DNA of 64,000 nt from RHKX01 sp963745755 (GTDB taxonomy: Bacteria > Actinomycetota > Thermoleophilia > Solirubrobacterales > 70-9): NCBI GenBank assembly GCA_963745755.1, contig CAVUYP010000001.1:1798001-1862000 (forward strand), given 5' to 3'. The position numbers were made by a program, and so were the translations under genes. Below are positions 55,815 to 64,000 of the stretch, in pieces. The notes beneath the pieces are model-generated. The model saw only the letters and a list, made by a program, of their open reading frames with translations, was not told the DNA's origin and did not search any database. Within the stretch, counting starts at the first letter, position 1, and each line of letters starts with the position of its first letter.

Positions 55815-56483
55815 TCAGCCGAAGTCGAGTACCCGGAAGCGAGACGAGTCGACCGTTGAGCCGGACTCGCAGTCACCGTTTGATCCGAGCTGGACCGCCA
55901 GTTCGTTCTGCTGGCTCGTAAGAGGGTCAATGTTCGGCTGCGCGCCGAGGCTCCCGTTCACCTCGACGGGCGAGGTTGAATCCGTCTCAATCTGCCCACC
56001 GCCGACCTGCTGGCCGTTGATCCGAATGTCGAAGTAGACCTGGCACGATCCCGATCCCGATCCGTCGTATGCGAGCGTCGCCGTTGCCCCGCCGAAGACG
56101 ACGTTGACCTGACCGGGATCCTGGGTCCAGGTGGCGTCCTCGAGCGGGTAGGGGTCCGGACCCCCACTTACAGGCGCCGAGCCACCGGTTGGGCTGGTGA
56201 CGAAATAGACAGGAAACTTCTGCTTGTCGGGGCCGACCGCCTGGCTGGCGATCTGCTCGGACCCAACGGCCTGTGGTGCGATCAGCTTCGAGCGGACGGT
56301 GTTGAGTGCGATCCGCTTGCCGGTCACAGAGCGTGGTGCGATCTTGCCGGTGGTCACCGCGTTGCGCTCAATCGACTTCGTGCCGATCTTCGACGCGGCG
56401 AAGACGACACCTCCACTCAGGGCGAGGAACAGGGCCAAGGTCGAGACGACGTTGGCGTAGGTCAGGTTCTTGAAGGGACGCAA
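55815..56483 (-). CDS. secreted or membrane-anchored protein with repeated KI/AVG units
   Basis: 222 residues from TTG 56483, with AGGAG upstream. The N-terminus KNLTYANVVSTLALFLALSGG is a signal or anchor, common in actinobacterial surface proteins. Next come short repeats (SIERNAVTTGKIAPRSVTGK, QAVGSEQIASQAVG), then a beta-rich domain with LEDATWTQDPGQVNVVFGGA and two Cys (SGSCQVYFDI and GDCESG). Ligand unknown. The stop is TGA, and the frame continues into a His-rich extension. The gene sits between the two 57-bp repeats on the minus strand. Confidence 0.75.
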   Translation of the reverse strand: MRPFKNLTYANVVSTLALFLALSGGVVFAASKIGTKSIERNAVTTGKIAPRSVTGKRIALNTVRSKLIAPQAVGSEQIASQAVGPDKQKFPVYFVTSPTGGSAPVSGGPDPYPLEDATWTQDPGQVNVVFGGATATLAYDGSGSGSCQVYFDIRINGQQVGGGQIETDSTSPVEVNGSLGAQPNIDPLTSQQNELAVQLGSNGDCESGSTVDSSRFRVLDFG

Positions 56484-56615
56484 AGTTGGCTCCTGTGCTC
56501 GTCGGTTGAGGTGTCCGTCCCCTATCGGCAAGCTCCTCAGGTCCATGAACCGTGGTATCGGGCGGCCGAGGCTTCAGGCGCCTTCGCGACCTCCCTCCCC
56601 CCGGTCCCACCAGGA

Positions 56616-56672
56616 GGCGAGTATCAGCCGGCGACTCACCCACGCCTGCTGGCGAGGATAGGCCGGAGGGCG
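56616..56672 (+). repeat. 57-bp direct repeat, copy B
   Basis: 82% identical to copy A at 55540-55596. It lies upstream of the secreted-protein gene start, 1,076 bp from copy A. Confidence 0.8.
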
Positions 56673-57049
56673 GGCGCTAGAGGGGAGGAGTCCTCATGCC
56701 CTCGCGCGTTTTCGCGGGCCGATGCGCGGCGAAAGACAGGAGTACCTTGAGACGCGGGCGGCGATCTTGCCTGTTCCCCCCATATGGCAGATCGTCGTCA
56801 AGTGGGAGGGGGTCGTGGGAACGGCTCGGCCCCCTCCTTTCCGCGTCAAGGTCGGGCTTCCCTTGGCTGCAGGAGGAGTAGAGTCAACGAGCGAGATTTG
56901 TGTTCCCGGTCGCCGTTCCGTTCTAGCGGTTTTCTTGGGGGAGGCCGGGAACACAGCTCACCCTTCCTCGATGGACTTGTCGCCCCCGCCCGACCTTGCG
57001 AGCTGGCTCGACCCACATGAGGGGGGCTCGTCGCGGCGGGCCTCGATAG
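56673..57049. other. gap between repeat B and gene fragment
   Basis: I see no supportable gene. It holds an 11-bp inverted repeat (56899-56909 and 56945-56955) and G-rich runs; short frames here have no start or family-like content. Confidence 0.6.
56899..56955. repeat. inverted repeat with 35-nt loop
   Basis: TGTGTTCCCGG and CCGGGAACACA are perfect complements. The loop contains CCGTTCTAGCGG, which may pair weakly. No associated gene or end of a mobile element is evident. Confidence 0.5.
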
Positions 57050-57232
57050 ACCTGGGCCAAGGGCAAGGTCAAGATCGCCGGCGCCGGCGCCGGCAAGGTG
57101 AAGCTGAAGCTGACCAGGGCCGGCAAGCGCAAGCTGGGCGGTAAGCGGGCGACCAAGGTTTGGGCGAACATGCACTTTCGCACCGACGCCGGCACCGCCC
57201 GCTCGACGCAGCGCACAAAGATCAAGGGCTGA
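57050..57232 (+). pseudogene. 3' remnant of a surface-protein gene
   Basis: The frame is open from 57050 (after TAG 57047-57049) to TGA 57230-57232. It reads WAKGKVKIAGAGAGKVKLKL, TRAGKRKLGGKRATKVWANM and ends RSTQRTKIKG. This Lys-rich beta pattern resembles the C-terminal ends of extracellular repeat proteins in this group, such as the C-terminus of the 22669-23730 product. There is no start codon or signal peptide, so only the end of a gene is left. Confidence 0.5.
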
Positions 57233-57377
57233 GGGCGGTGCCGTTGTGCGCTCGCGCTGCCAGCGTCACCTGGGTGATGGCCATTGGCGGTACCACGGCT
57301 GTTTCTCGGTCGTCTAGCTAGGACGGCGCGCCGAACCTCGGCACCAGCCATGCCCTCCGAGAGCGGCCTTGCGAGCA

Positions 57378-57423
57378 TCGAGGCGACTGGATTGAACCAG
57401 CGACCTTTCGACCCCCAGTCGAC
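57378..57423 (-). other. degenerate tRNA-Pro (GGG) 3' fragment
   Basis: On the minus strand: anticodon arm GTCGA-CTGGGGG-TCGAA (anticodon GGG), variable loop AGGTC, T arm GCTGG-TTCAAT-CCAGT (one base short of the canonical 7-nt loop) and acceptor strand CGCCTCG then A. The D arm and 5' acceptor are missing. It has the same orientation as the tRNA-Asp fragment, so it may mark another integration event that has since decayed. Confidence 0.65.
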
Positions 57424-57803
57424 GGGTTAGGGGTGTCGATGCGTACTGGAGCGTCCGATGCGTCCCTCCTGTCCCCGGTTGTGGACACCCCGGACGGATA
57501 GGACATATCGGTCGGTACCACGGCGGTACCGCCAGCCAGCATCAGTCGCGATGTCTCGGCGCGCGGGCGATGCCGCAGGCGCGGTCGAGTTAACCGACAG
57601 CCAGCTAGCCACCGCTCTCATGAGTTGGTCGGCCTTTGGGAGGTTGCCCTCCCTCGGCCCCAAGTTCCTGCCCGCGCCTAGGCCTCGGCGCCTGGGCCGT
57701 GAGCCGCCCGCTGACCGCCCGGCGATGCGAATTCTCGTCTGGAGCATGCATGCGGCGTTCGAGAGTGGCGCCCCAACGACTGAGCAGAGCTCCCGTGCTA
57801 ATA
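57424..57803. other. gap before the TetR gene
   Basis: 380 bp without a supportable gene. It contains the first copy of a 74-bp diverged repeat (57460-57533). Short frames on both strands lack starts with signals. Confidence 0.55.
57460..57533 (+). repeat. 74-bp diverged direct repeat, left copy
   Basis: Aligns without gaps to 63530-63603 with 50 of 74 bases identical (68%), including GTCGGTACCAC exactly. The pair encloses the TetR-ABC-redox block. Confidence 0.6.
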
Positions 57804-57821
57804 TGGGTGGTCGGTCACCCA
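57804..57821. promoter_or_regulatory. operator and -10 region of the TetR operon
   Basis: TGGGTG-GTCGGT-CACCCA is a 6-bp inverted repeat with a 6-bp centre. TAATAT (57799-57804), the best -10 box in the window, overlaps its left edge, 22 nt before the TetR ATG. A repressor bound here would block its own transcription. Confidence 0.65.
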
Positions 57822-57842
57822 CATTACTGCCCGGGAGAGCAG

Positions 57843-58432
57843 ATGGCCCGAATCAACGCCGACGCGAAGCAGGCAACTCGGAAGCGGCTGCTAGAAGCGG
57901 GCGCGAGCGAGTTCGCCAAGCACGGGCTCGAGGGGGCGAACGTCAACGAGATCTCGCTCGCTGCGGGACTCGCCAAGGGCACCATCTATAACTACTTCCC
58001 CTCCAAGGAGGCGGTGTTCCTGGCCGTAGTCGCGGAGGCATGCCGGCTTGCCGAGCAGGGCGCCGAGCCGATGCCCGGCGCCTCCACCTCAACGCGGCTG
58101 GAGAACGTACTCGCGGCAGACGTCGAGTGGGCTCGCCGGCACGAGCCGTTTGCGCGCGTGCTTGTTGCCGAAGCGCTGAATCCCGACCCGGACCTGCATC
58201 CGCGGGTGATCGCGGCGGCAGCCCCGTTCATCGACCGCGTGACCGCCATCCTCCGGGACGGCGTCGAGAGAGGCGAGGTCCGGGACGACGTACCGACCGA
58301 GCAGCTCGCCCTGGTCTTCGTTGGTCTCGGCGACCTCGCGCTCGTCCAGCACTGGGGCTCTGGGGGCACCTGGCCGCGACCGGAGGAGATCCCGCCACTG
58401 ATCACCCGGCTGTTCCTGCAGGGGGCGGGTAG

Positions 58433-58436
<4 letters not shown>
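57843..58436 (+). CDS. TetR family transcriptional regulator
   Basis: 197 residues from ATG 57843 with GGGAGAGC upstream. The N-terminal helix-turn-helix is KRLLEAGASEFAKHGLEGAN then VNEISLAAGLAKGTIYNYFP. The C-terminal ligand domain is unlike characterised members. It is the first gene of a three-gene operon with overlapping junctions (TetR-ATPase-permease), so it most likely represses this exporter and responds to its substrate. Confidence 0.93.
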
Positions 58437-59166
<730 letters not shown>

Positions 59167-59170
<4 letters not shown>

Positions 59171-61482
59171 TGCTGCTTGGTCGCAAGGCACTCCGCGACA
59201 TCCGGGCGATGGGCCTGCGCGCGGTGATGGTCGTGCTCGTGATCGGTGCCGGTGCCGGCACGGCGGCGGGAATCGCGGTGGCGCTGTCCAACGTTCGTGA
59301 GACCCGCGACGCCTTCTACTCCGAGCAGGCGCTCGCCGACCTCAATGTGCGCCTCAGTCGGCCGATCGCCGAGCGAAGGCTCGCGGCGCAGGCCCGAGGG
59401 GCGCCTGTCGCGGAAACGCGATTGATCGCCGGCGGCGGGGTGCTGCTTCCCGGTGGTCAGGAGCGCTCCGCCGAGCTCGTCGGGATGCGTCCCCAGGCCC
59501 GACTCGACAAGCTCGCGCTGCTCCACGGTGACCCGCTCTCGCGTGACCACCCGCGCGGAGCGCTACTCGAGGCGGACTTCGCCGAGCAGGCCGGAATCGA
59601 GGTCGGCGAACGCCTGGTGCTGGGAGTACGCGGGCACCGGCTGCGGGTGCGGGTCCGCGGGACCGCCCGCAGCCCCGAGTACCTGCTCGCGACCGCCAAC
59701 CCCGAGTATCTGCTCCCCCGGCGGGGCTCGCTCGCGGTGGTCTTCCTGTCACGGCGAGCGCTCCAGACCGCACTTGGCGTCCCGGGCCGGGTCAACGATC
59801 TCGTCCTCGACCTGCCGCCGGGAGCCGGCGGGCCAACCGGGCGCCGGATCGCCGCGGGCCTGCCGGTTGAGCGCCTCACCCCGCGCGACCACCAGTTCAG
59901 CCTGTTGTTCACGAACGCCGATATCCAGAGCTTCTCGACCTTCACACCGGTCATGGGGGGCGTGTTCGCGATCGTCGGCTTTCTGCTCGTTCTGCTCAGC
60001 CTGCGCCGCCTCGTCCATTCGCAGCGGCGCGAACTGGGCGCGATGCTCGCGCTCGGCTACCGCCCCGCCACGGTTGCGCTGACCGTGATGCTTCCCGCCA
60101 CGATCCTCGCGTGCTGCGGCGCACTGCTCTCGGCCGGGGTCGCGATCGCCGTCGGGCGGCTGGTCGCCTCCGAGTACTCGCGCACGGTCGGTTTCCCGGA
60201 ACTGACCAGCGGGCTTCCTCCGGCGCCGCTCGCGATCGGTGCCGCGCTCGCCGCGCTGGCAACGCTCGTCGCCGCCGCCGCCCCGGCGTGGCGACTGACG
60301 CGACTGATGCCGACCGCGGCGATGCGCGGCGATGCGCCTAGATCGTTCGCGCCTCCACCCTGGCTGGAGCGGGCCACGGCTTCCGCCGGCCTCTCCCTCG
60401 CCTACGCCTCCCGGACCCTGGTGCGCCGGCCGCTGCTGACCGGCGCGACCGTGCTCAGCATCAGCGCGGCGATCGGGCTCGGGGCCGCGCTCAACATCGT
60501 CCTCACCTCGACCCAGCGCGCAGTCGACGCGACCTTCGCGAGTCAGGCTTGGACACACTCGGTCGATCTGGCCCGCCCGCTGCCCCGCCCCCGCGCGCTG
60601 CGGCTGGCGCGCGCCGCCGGGGCCGGAGGGGCCGAGGCGATTGCAAAGGGAACGGCTCGCCTCCGCGTCCCCGGAGGTGCCTCGGCGCAGACGAACCTGG
60701 TTGCGATCGGCGCCCGGCCCAAGCTGCAGCGGCTCGCGCTCTCCAGCGGCGGGCCTCCGGGTCCGGGCTCGATCACGCTCAGCGAGCAGACGGCCTCGGA
60801 GCTGGACGTGGGCGTCGGGAGCCAGATCGTTCTCAGCGCGGCCAACGGTCTTGTCCGCCTCAGGGTCGGCGGAATCGCCCGCACACTCGCGGGCGGCCAG
60901 AGCTACCTGCTGCGCACCGACGCCGATCCGCTGCTCGCCACCGGGAAGCTGGCCACCAGCCTGCTGATCGCCGGCGACAGCAGCGTTGCCGGGCGGCTGA
61001 GCGCCGATCCTGCCGTCGCGCGTGTCAACTCCCTCGCCGCCGCGCGGCAGGACGCACACGACCTGGTCGACGAGTTGACCGCACTGGTCAACGTCCTACT
61101 CGCGATCAGCCTCGCGGTCGGGGCGCTCTTCCTCGTCTCCAGCCTCACCCTCTCCTACCTCGACCGCCAGGGCGAGTTCGCCACCCTGCGAGCGCTCGGC
61201 TACGGGCGTCGACACGTCGGCGCGATCGTCGGCGGCGAGGCGCTCGCGCAAACCTCGGTCGCGGCAGTACTGTCGATCCCGCTCGGCCTGCTGATCGCCT
61301 GGCCGCTCTCGCAGCGAATCGGTGCGGCATGGTTCCACATCGGCGTCAACTCCGAACCGCTGGACTTCGCGCTCGTGATCGCGCCGGCGCTAGTGCTCGC
61401 CGCTCTCGCCGCAGTCCAGGCCGTCCGTCGGGTCCTACACCTCGACATCGCCCGCGCGGTCCGGGGTCGGCTCATCGGTTGA
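59167..61482 (+). CDS. FtsX-like ABC transporter permease
   Basis: 771 residues from GTG 59167. N-terminal helix (VMVVLVIGAGAGTAAGIAVA), a periplasmic-side MacB_PCD domain (about 40-250), three helices (VFAIVGFLLVLLSLRRLVHS, MLPATILACCGALLSAGVAI, LAIGAALAALATLVAAAAPA), a central helix (VLSISAAIGLGAALNIVLTS), a second extracytoplasmic domain, and three final helices with the FtsX signature GEFATLRALGYGRRHVGAIV. This is a two-FtsX-domain full-length permease, presumably acting as a homodimer with the ATPase to export a hydrophobic substrate. Confidence 0.93.
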
Positions 61483-61644
61483 GCCTCGCTCAGGAGTGCC
61501 GCCCGGTTTCCATATGCCTCTCGCCACGCTCGTGGTCCGGTCTCGGCAGCTAGAGCCACTTCGTAATCCAATCGTGGTGAGCCACCGCTCCCAGGAGTTA
61601 GTCGGCCATGGACAAGCGGTGGCAGTGAGAACCGATCCCCGACC

Positions 61645-61986
61645 CGATTCGTTTCTCGCTGCGACGCGCGGATAGTCGAGCGCTTGGCGGCCTCGACGAC
61701 ATCGCCCCGGGCGATGTTGTCGTGGGGGCGGTCGCGGCTGACGAGGTCGAAGAAGCGACCTGCGGTTTCACCGGCGCCGGGTGCAGGTCGATGTCGTTGT
61801 CGATGCCCGCCTGAGCGATCGCGTTCAACACGTCGGCCCCCTCGGTATCGATGAAGTTGACGCCTTCCATGCTCAGGACCACAGCATCGAGCCCATCGGT
61901 CGACTCGATCCGGATCTGGCGCATACGGTCGGCGAGCGCATCGGCGTTGAGGCGCGGCGGCGGCTGCGAGAATGCAAACGGTGGCG
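61645..61986 (-). pseudogene. remnant of a SulP-type STAS domain, frameshifted
   Basis: Two frames of the minus strand encode pieces of a STAS domain: NADALADRMRQIRIESTDGL, AVVLSMEGVNFIDTEGADVL and AQAGIDNDIDLH in one, and FFDLVSRDRPHDNIARGDVV in the other, as at the C-terminal end of sulfate permeases. One base is missing near 61747. The transporter part is absent, so it is a decayed gene end. It overlaps the 5' end of the next plus-strand gene. Confidence 0.55.
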
Positions 61987-62304
61987 ACCGACATCGAGCT
62001 GTTGTGGTGGCGGGGATGCCCCTCATGGGAGCGGACGTTGGCGATGCTTCGCGAGGAGATGGCCGCGCAAGGCCTGGGTGAGGAGCGACTCGGGGTGATC
62101 GAGATTGAGGACGAGGCCGCCGCGGCGCGCCTCGGGTTCCCCGGATCGCCGACGATCCGGGTCGCAGGGGAGGACATCCAGCCGCCCGATCCCGAGCAGG
62201 CGATCGGCCTGAGCTGTCGTGTGTACAGGCGCCGGGACGGCCGCGTCTCACCGCTTCCCGATCCGGAGGACCTCAGGGAAGCGCTTGCGAGAATTGGCGG
62301 ATGA
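61972..62304 (+). CDS. thioredoxin-fold protein with a single conserved Cys
   Basis: 110 residues from ATG 61972. It starts ATDIELLWWRGCPSWERTLA, with a CPS(W) site where glutaredoxins have CPYC, and carries the cis-Pro segment FPGSPTIRVAGEDIQPPD. Similar small proteins often neighbour mercury or redox genes in actinobacteria. It probably acts with the downstream AhpC/thioredoxin-like protein, whose start overlaps its stop by 4 bp (ATGA). Confidence 0.72.
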   Translation: MQTVATDIELLWWRGCPSWERTLAMLREEMAAQGLGEERLGVIEIEDEAAAARLGFPGSPTIRVAGEDIQPPDPEQAIGLSCRVYRRRDGRVSPLPDPEDLREALARIGG

Positions 62305-62840
62305 GCGAGAACGGAATTACGATCGGGGACCCAGCTCCGGCCTTCTCGTTGCCGGGAACCGACAGAGCTCGTCATGAGCTAGGGCTCGATGACGGCAGCA
62401 CAGCCACGGTCGTCTACTGGACCTGCAATCACTGCCCCTACGCGCTCGCCTGGCAGGCCCGGCTTCACGACGTCGCCCACGACTACGCCGAGCGCGGAGT
62501 GCGGGTGCTGGCGATCAACTCCAACGACTCCGACCGCTACCCCGCCGACTCCTTCGACGCGATGGTCGAGCGGGTTGACCGCGCTGGCGGCTGGCCGCAT
62601 CCCTACCTGCACGATGAGAGCCAGACCGCAGCCCGCGCCTTCGGCGCGCGAAAGACCCCGGACGTGTTCCTCTTCGATCGCGAGCTCCGGCTGCGCTACC
62701 GGGGTGCCCCCGACGCCGACTACAACGATCCTGGCGAGAACGCGGCCTGGTTGCGGGGCGCTTTGGAGGCGGTGCTCGCAGGGGACGTGCCGGACCCGGC
62801 CGAGACGGAGCCGGTTGGGTGCGGTTTGAAGTGGCGCTGA
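62301..62840 (+). CDS. thioredoxin/AhpC-TSA family protein
   Basis: 179 residues. GDPAPAFSLPGTDRARHELG at the N-terminus, the redox site VVYWTCNHCPYALAWQARLH (C-N-H-C), VLAINSNDSDRYPADSFDAM and the cis-Pro region FGARKTPDVFLFDRELRLRY. This matches the cytoplasmic thioredoxin-like redoxin family often linked to peroxide defence. No signal peptide is seen. It forms a two-gene unit with the upstream thioredoxin-fold protein. Confidence 0.85.
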   Translation: MSENGITIGDPAPAFSLPGTDRARHELGLDDGSTATVVYWTCNHCPYALAWQARLHDVAHDYAERGVRVLAINSNDSDRYPADSFDAMVERVDRAGGWPHPYLHDESQTAARAFGARKTPDVFLFDRELRLRYRGAPDADYNDPGENAAWLRGALEAVLAGDVPDPAETEPVGCGLKWR

Positions 62841-63088
62841 TCGGACTCGCATGGCGAGCTGTGCTGCCAGCTCGCGCGCTTACAGGGCAGATGCGCGCGG
62901 AACTCCGGCGCCGCACCCTCCGGTGCGCTGATAAGCAGCGGATCCACCCCACGGATGGCGCCGTCCTCTCCTGACTAGGGTGTGTGAGAGGACCCGGTCG
63001 TGACCAGGCCGGCCCGAAGGGTGGTCATCACCTGAAGAGCTTCAACTTCGGGCGCTTGTCCTGGCCCCGACGCTCCCAACGGCCCTGC
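62841..63088. other. gap between redoxin and LapA-like genes
   Basis: 248 bp. I see no gene or RNA, only GC-rich sequence with short hairpins (for example GAAG and CTTC around 63035-63050). Confidence 0.5.
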
Positions 63089-63102
63089 GAAATCGCGATT
63101 TC
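63089..63102. promoter_or_regulatory. perfect 14-bp palindrome, candidate operator
   Basis: GAAATCGCGATTTC is a perfect palindrome, 13 bp before the -10 box (63116) of the LapA-like gene. It could bind a dimeric regulator over the -35 region. Confidence 0.45.
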
Positions 63103-63115
63103 CCTTTGGCGTGGC

Positions 63116-63121
63116 TAGGAT
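63116..63121 (+). promoter_or_regulatory. candidate leaderless promoter, LapA-like gene
   Basis: TAGGAT ends 8 nt before the ATG at 63130. Confidence 0.5.
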
Positions 63122-63129
63122 GCCCGGCG

Positions 63130-63366
63130 ATGAGCAAGCAACGCGCGGGACAGCAAAGCGAGGGCGGCGTCAGCGCCAGACAGATATTCGGCTGGCTCGC
63201 GCTCGCGCTGCTCCTGCTGTGGATTGTGCTCAACACCCAGTCGGTTAAGGTTGATTTGATCGTCTCGACGGTGACGATGCCGCTGTTCGTTGCCCTCGTC
63301 ATCGCTGGCCTGCTCGGCGCGCTCATCACCTGGCTTCTGCCGCGCATACGTGGCGATGGGAATTGA
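63130..63366 (+). CDS. LapA/DUF1049-like small membrane protein
   Basis: 78 residues from ATG 63130. A hydrophilic N-terminus (MSKQRAGQQSEGGVSARQI) precedes two helices, WLALALLLLWIVLNTQSVKV and VTMPLFVALVIAGLLGALIT, with the NTQSVKVDLI turn typical of LapA-domain proteins. In E. coli related proteins help lipopolysaccharide assembly; the actinobacterial role is unknown. Confidence 0.75.
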   Translation: MSKQRAGQQSEGGVSARQIFGWLALALLLLWIVLNTQSVKVDLIVSTVTMPLFVALVIAGLLGALITWLLPRIRGDGN

Positions 63367-63758
63367 TCCGACCCCGCGAGAGTCCCGTCGGCGCGTGGGC
63401 GACCCCGCAACTGCGTGCGTAGGGGTCGGGCGGGCGGTGGTTTCGTTCCGCATGTCCAAGCGGTTCGCCGCTCCAGGTGGCCTCGCGGGCATTCTGGAGG
63501 TCGTGCGGAGCGGGCAACCGCGCCCGGATGCGTCCGCTCTGCTCGGGGTCGTGTACCCCTTAGACGGACACGCCGCATCAGTCGGTACCACACGGGTGCC
63601 GCGAAGCATGCCGCGACCTCCGAGCAGGGCCGTCGGCGATCGTGGTGGACAGCTGAGCGCGACACCGGAGGATGCACGGGGGTGACGTTGAACCCACCAC
63701 CCAATGGTGTCTTGGCTAGAGTCGCTGCTGACGAGTCACCCGAAGACCGGAGGCACAC
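63367..63758. other. gap between LapA-like and DUF6131 genes
   Basis: 392 bp with the second copy of the 74-bp repeat (63530-63603) and a CGACCCC/GGGGTCG inverted repeat around 63400-63430. No gene is supported. TAGAGT (63717-63722) may be the -10 box of the next gene. Confidence 0.5.
63530..63603 (+). repeat. 74-bp diverged direct repeat, right copy
   Basis: 68% identical, without gaps, to 57460-57533, in the same orientation. Confidence 0.6.
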
Positions 63759-63917
63759 TTGATCACCGTCGGCATCATCTGCTTGGTCGTCGCGGCCCTG
63801 TTTTGGGGGAACCCCATCCTTTGGACAATCGGCGTCATCTTGGTCGTCCTGGGTCTGATCTTTTGGGTATTGGGCGCGATGGGCCGCGCCGTGGGCGGTC
63901 GGCGCCACTACTACTAG
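63759..63917 (+). CDS. DUF6131-like small membrane protein
   Basis: 52 residues from TTG 63759 (GGAGG 5 nt upstream) to TAG 63917. Two membrane helices with a Pro turn (ALFWGNPILWTIGVILVV) and the family-typical C-terminus GAMGRAVGGRRHYY. The sequence fits the very short actinobacterial DUF6131 pattern as I remember it. Function unknown; the Arg/His/Tyr tail is on the cytoplasmic side by the positive-inside rule. Confidence 0.8.
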   Translation: MITVGIICLVVAALFWGNPILWTIGVILVVLGLIFWVLGAMGRAVGGRRHYY

Positions 63918-64000
63918 AGGGCTCGAGCTGGGCGGCGATCTGCGCGAGATGGACCTTGGCTCGGGTCGGGTATCGAGCCGTCCCTGGCGCTCGACGACTC
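63918..64000. other. window end
   Basis: 83 bp without an assignable feature; any gene here is cut off by the window edge. Confidence 0.4.

Noticed and set aside
55587..55859. Plus-strand frame with Val-rich MVTVVTTVVIVVVV segment
   Set aside because: It is the complement of the His-codon run on the minus strand; no start signals.

Overview
The window is about 70% G+C, densely packed, and reads as an actinobacterial chromosome. The F420-type nitroreductase, an AbiEi/DUF559 protein, a DUF6131 protein, the actinobacterial tmRNA tag start (ADSH...) and the order hpf-secA-prfB-ftsE-ftsX-smpB-ssrA point to the class Thermoleophilia (Solirubrobacterales-like). That placement is inference from gene content, since no search was run.

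Layout. 1-4.5 kb: 3' end of an HD-GYP gene, a broken Na+/H+ antiporter, a histidine phosphatase, a deazaflavin nitroreductase, a methyltransferase and a small secreted protein. 4.6-27.9 kb: a translation, secretion and division block mostly on the minus strand: tmRNA (ssrA), smpB, RNase R, S41 protease, ftsX, ftsE, prfB with a programmed +1 frameshift, secA, short hpf and comF. NAD synthesis genes (nadA, nadC), mutM, a DUF389 protein and an AbiEi-DUF559 protein are inserted in it. 28-35.5 kb: a PAS/GAF/GGDEF sensor, the lysA-hom-thrC operon, a hydrolase and an M23 peptidase. 35.6-43 kb: lipid metabolism and envelope genes (acyl-CoA dehydrogenase, thiolase, 3-hydroxyacyl-CoA dehydrogenase, MMPL transporter), with a palindromic operator at 37.0 kb. 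44.5-53.2 kb: a likely arginine/polyamine catabolic cluster: PLP decarboxylase, guanidine-group hydrolase, M20 carbamoylase-type amidase, APC permease, universal stress protein, enolase-superfamily enzyme, ferritin and a Tat-exported flavin amine oxidase.

54.5-64 kb is accessory DNA. It starts with a tRNA-Asp 3' fragment (attachment-site scar), tandem decamers and a frameshifted tyrosine integrase. Next come a secreted protein with an in-frame His-rich extension beyond its stop, a tRNA-Pro 3' fragment, gene remnants, a TetR-ABC-permease operon with its operator, two thioredoxin-fold genes and two tiny membrane proteins. Two pairs of diverged direct repeats lie inside it.

Two patterns cut across the window. 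Many genes have a TANNNT -10 box 6-9 nt before the start codon and no ribosome-binding site, so leaderless transcription is likely common. Eight single-base insertions, all +1, break four otherwise good core genes, which looks more like sequencing or assembly error than decay; the frameshifts in the accessory region are single-base deletions.
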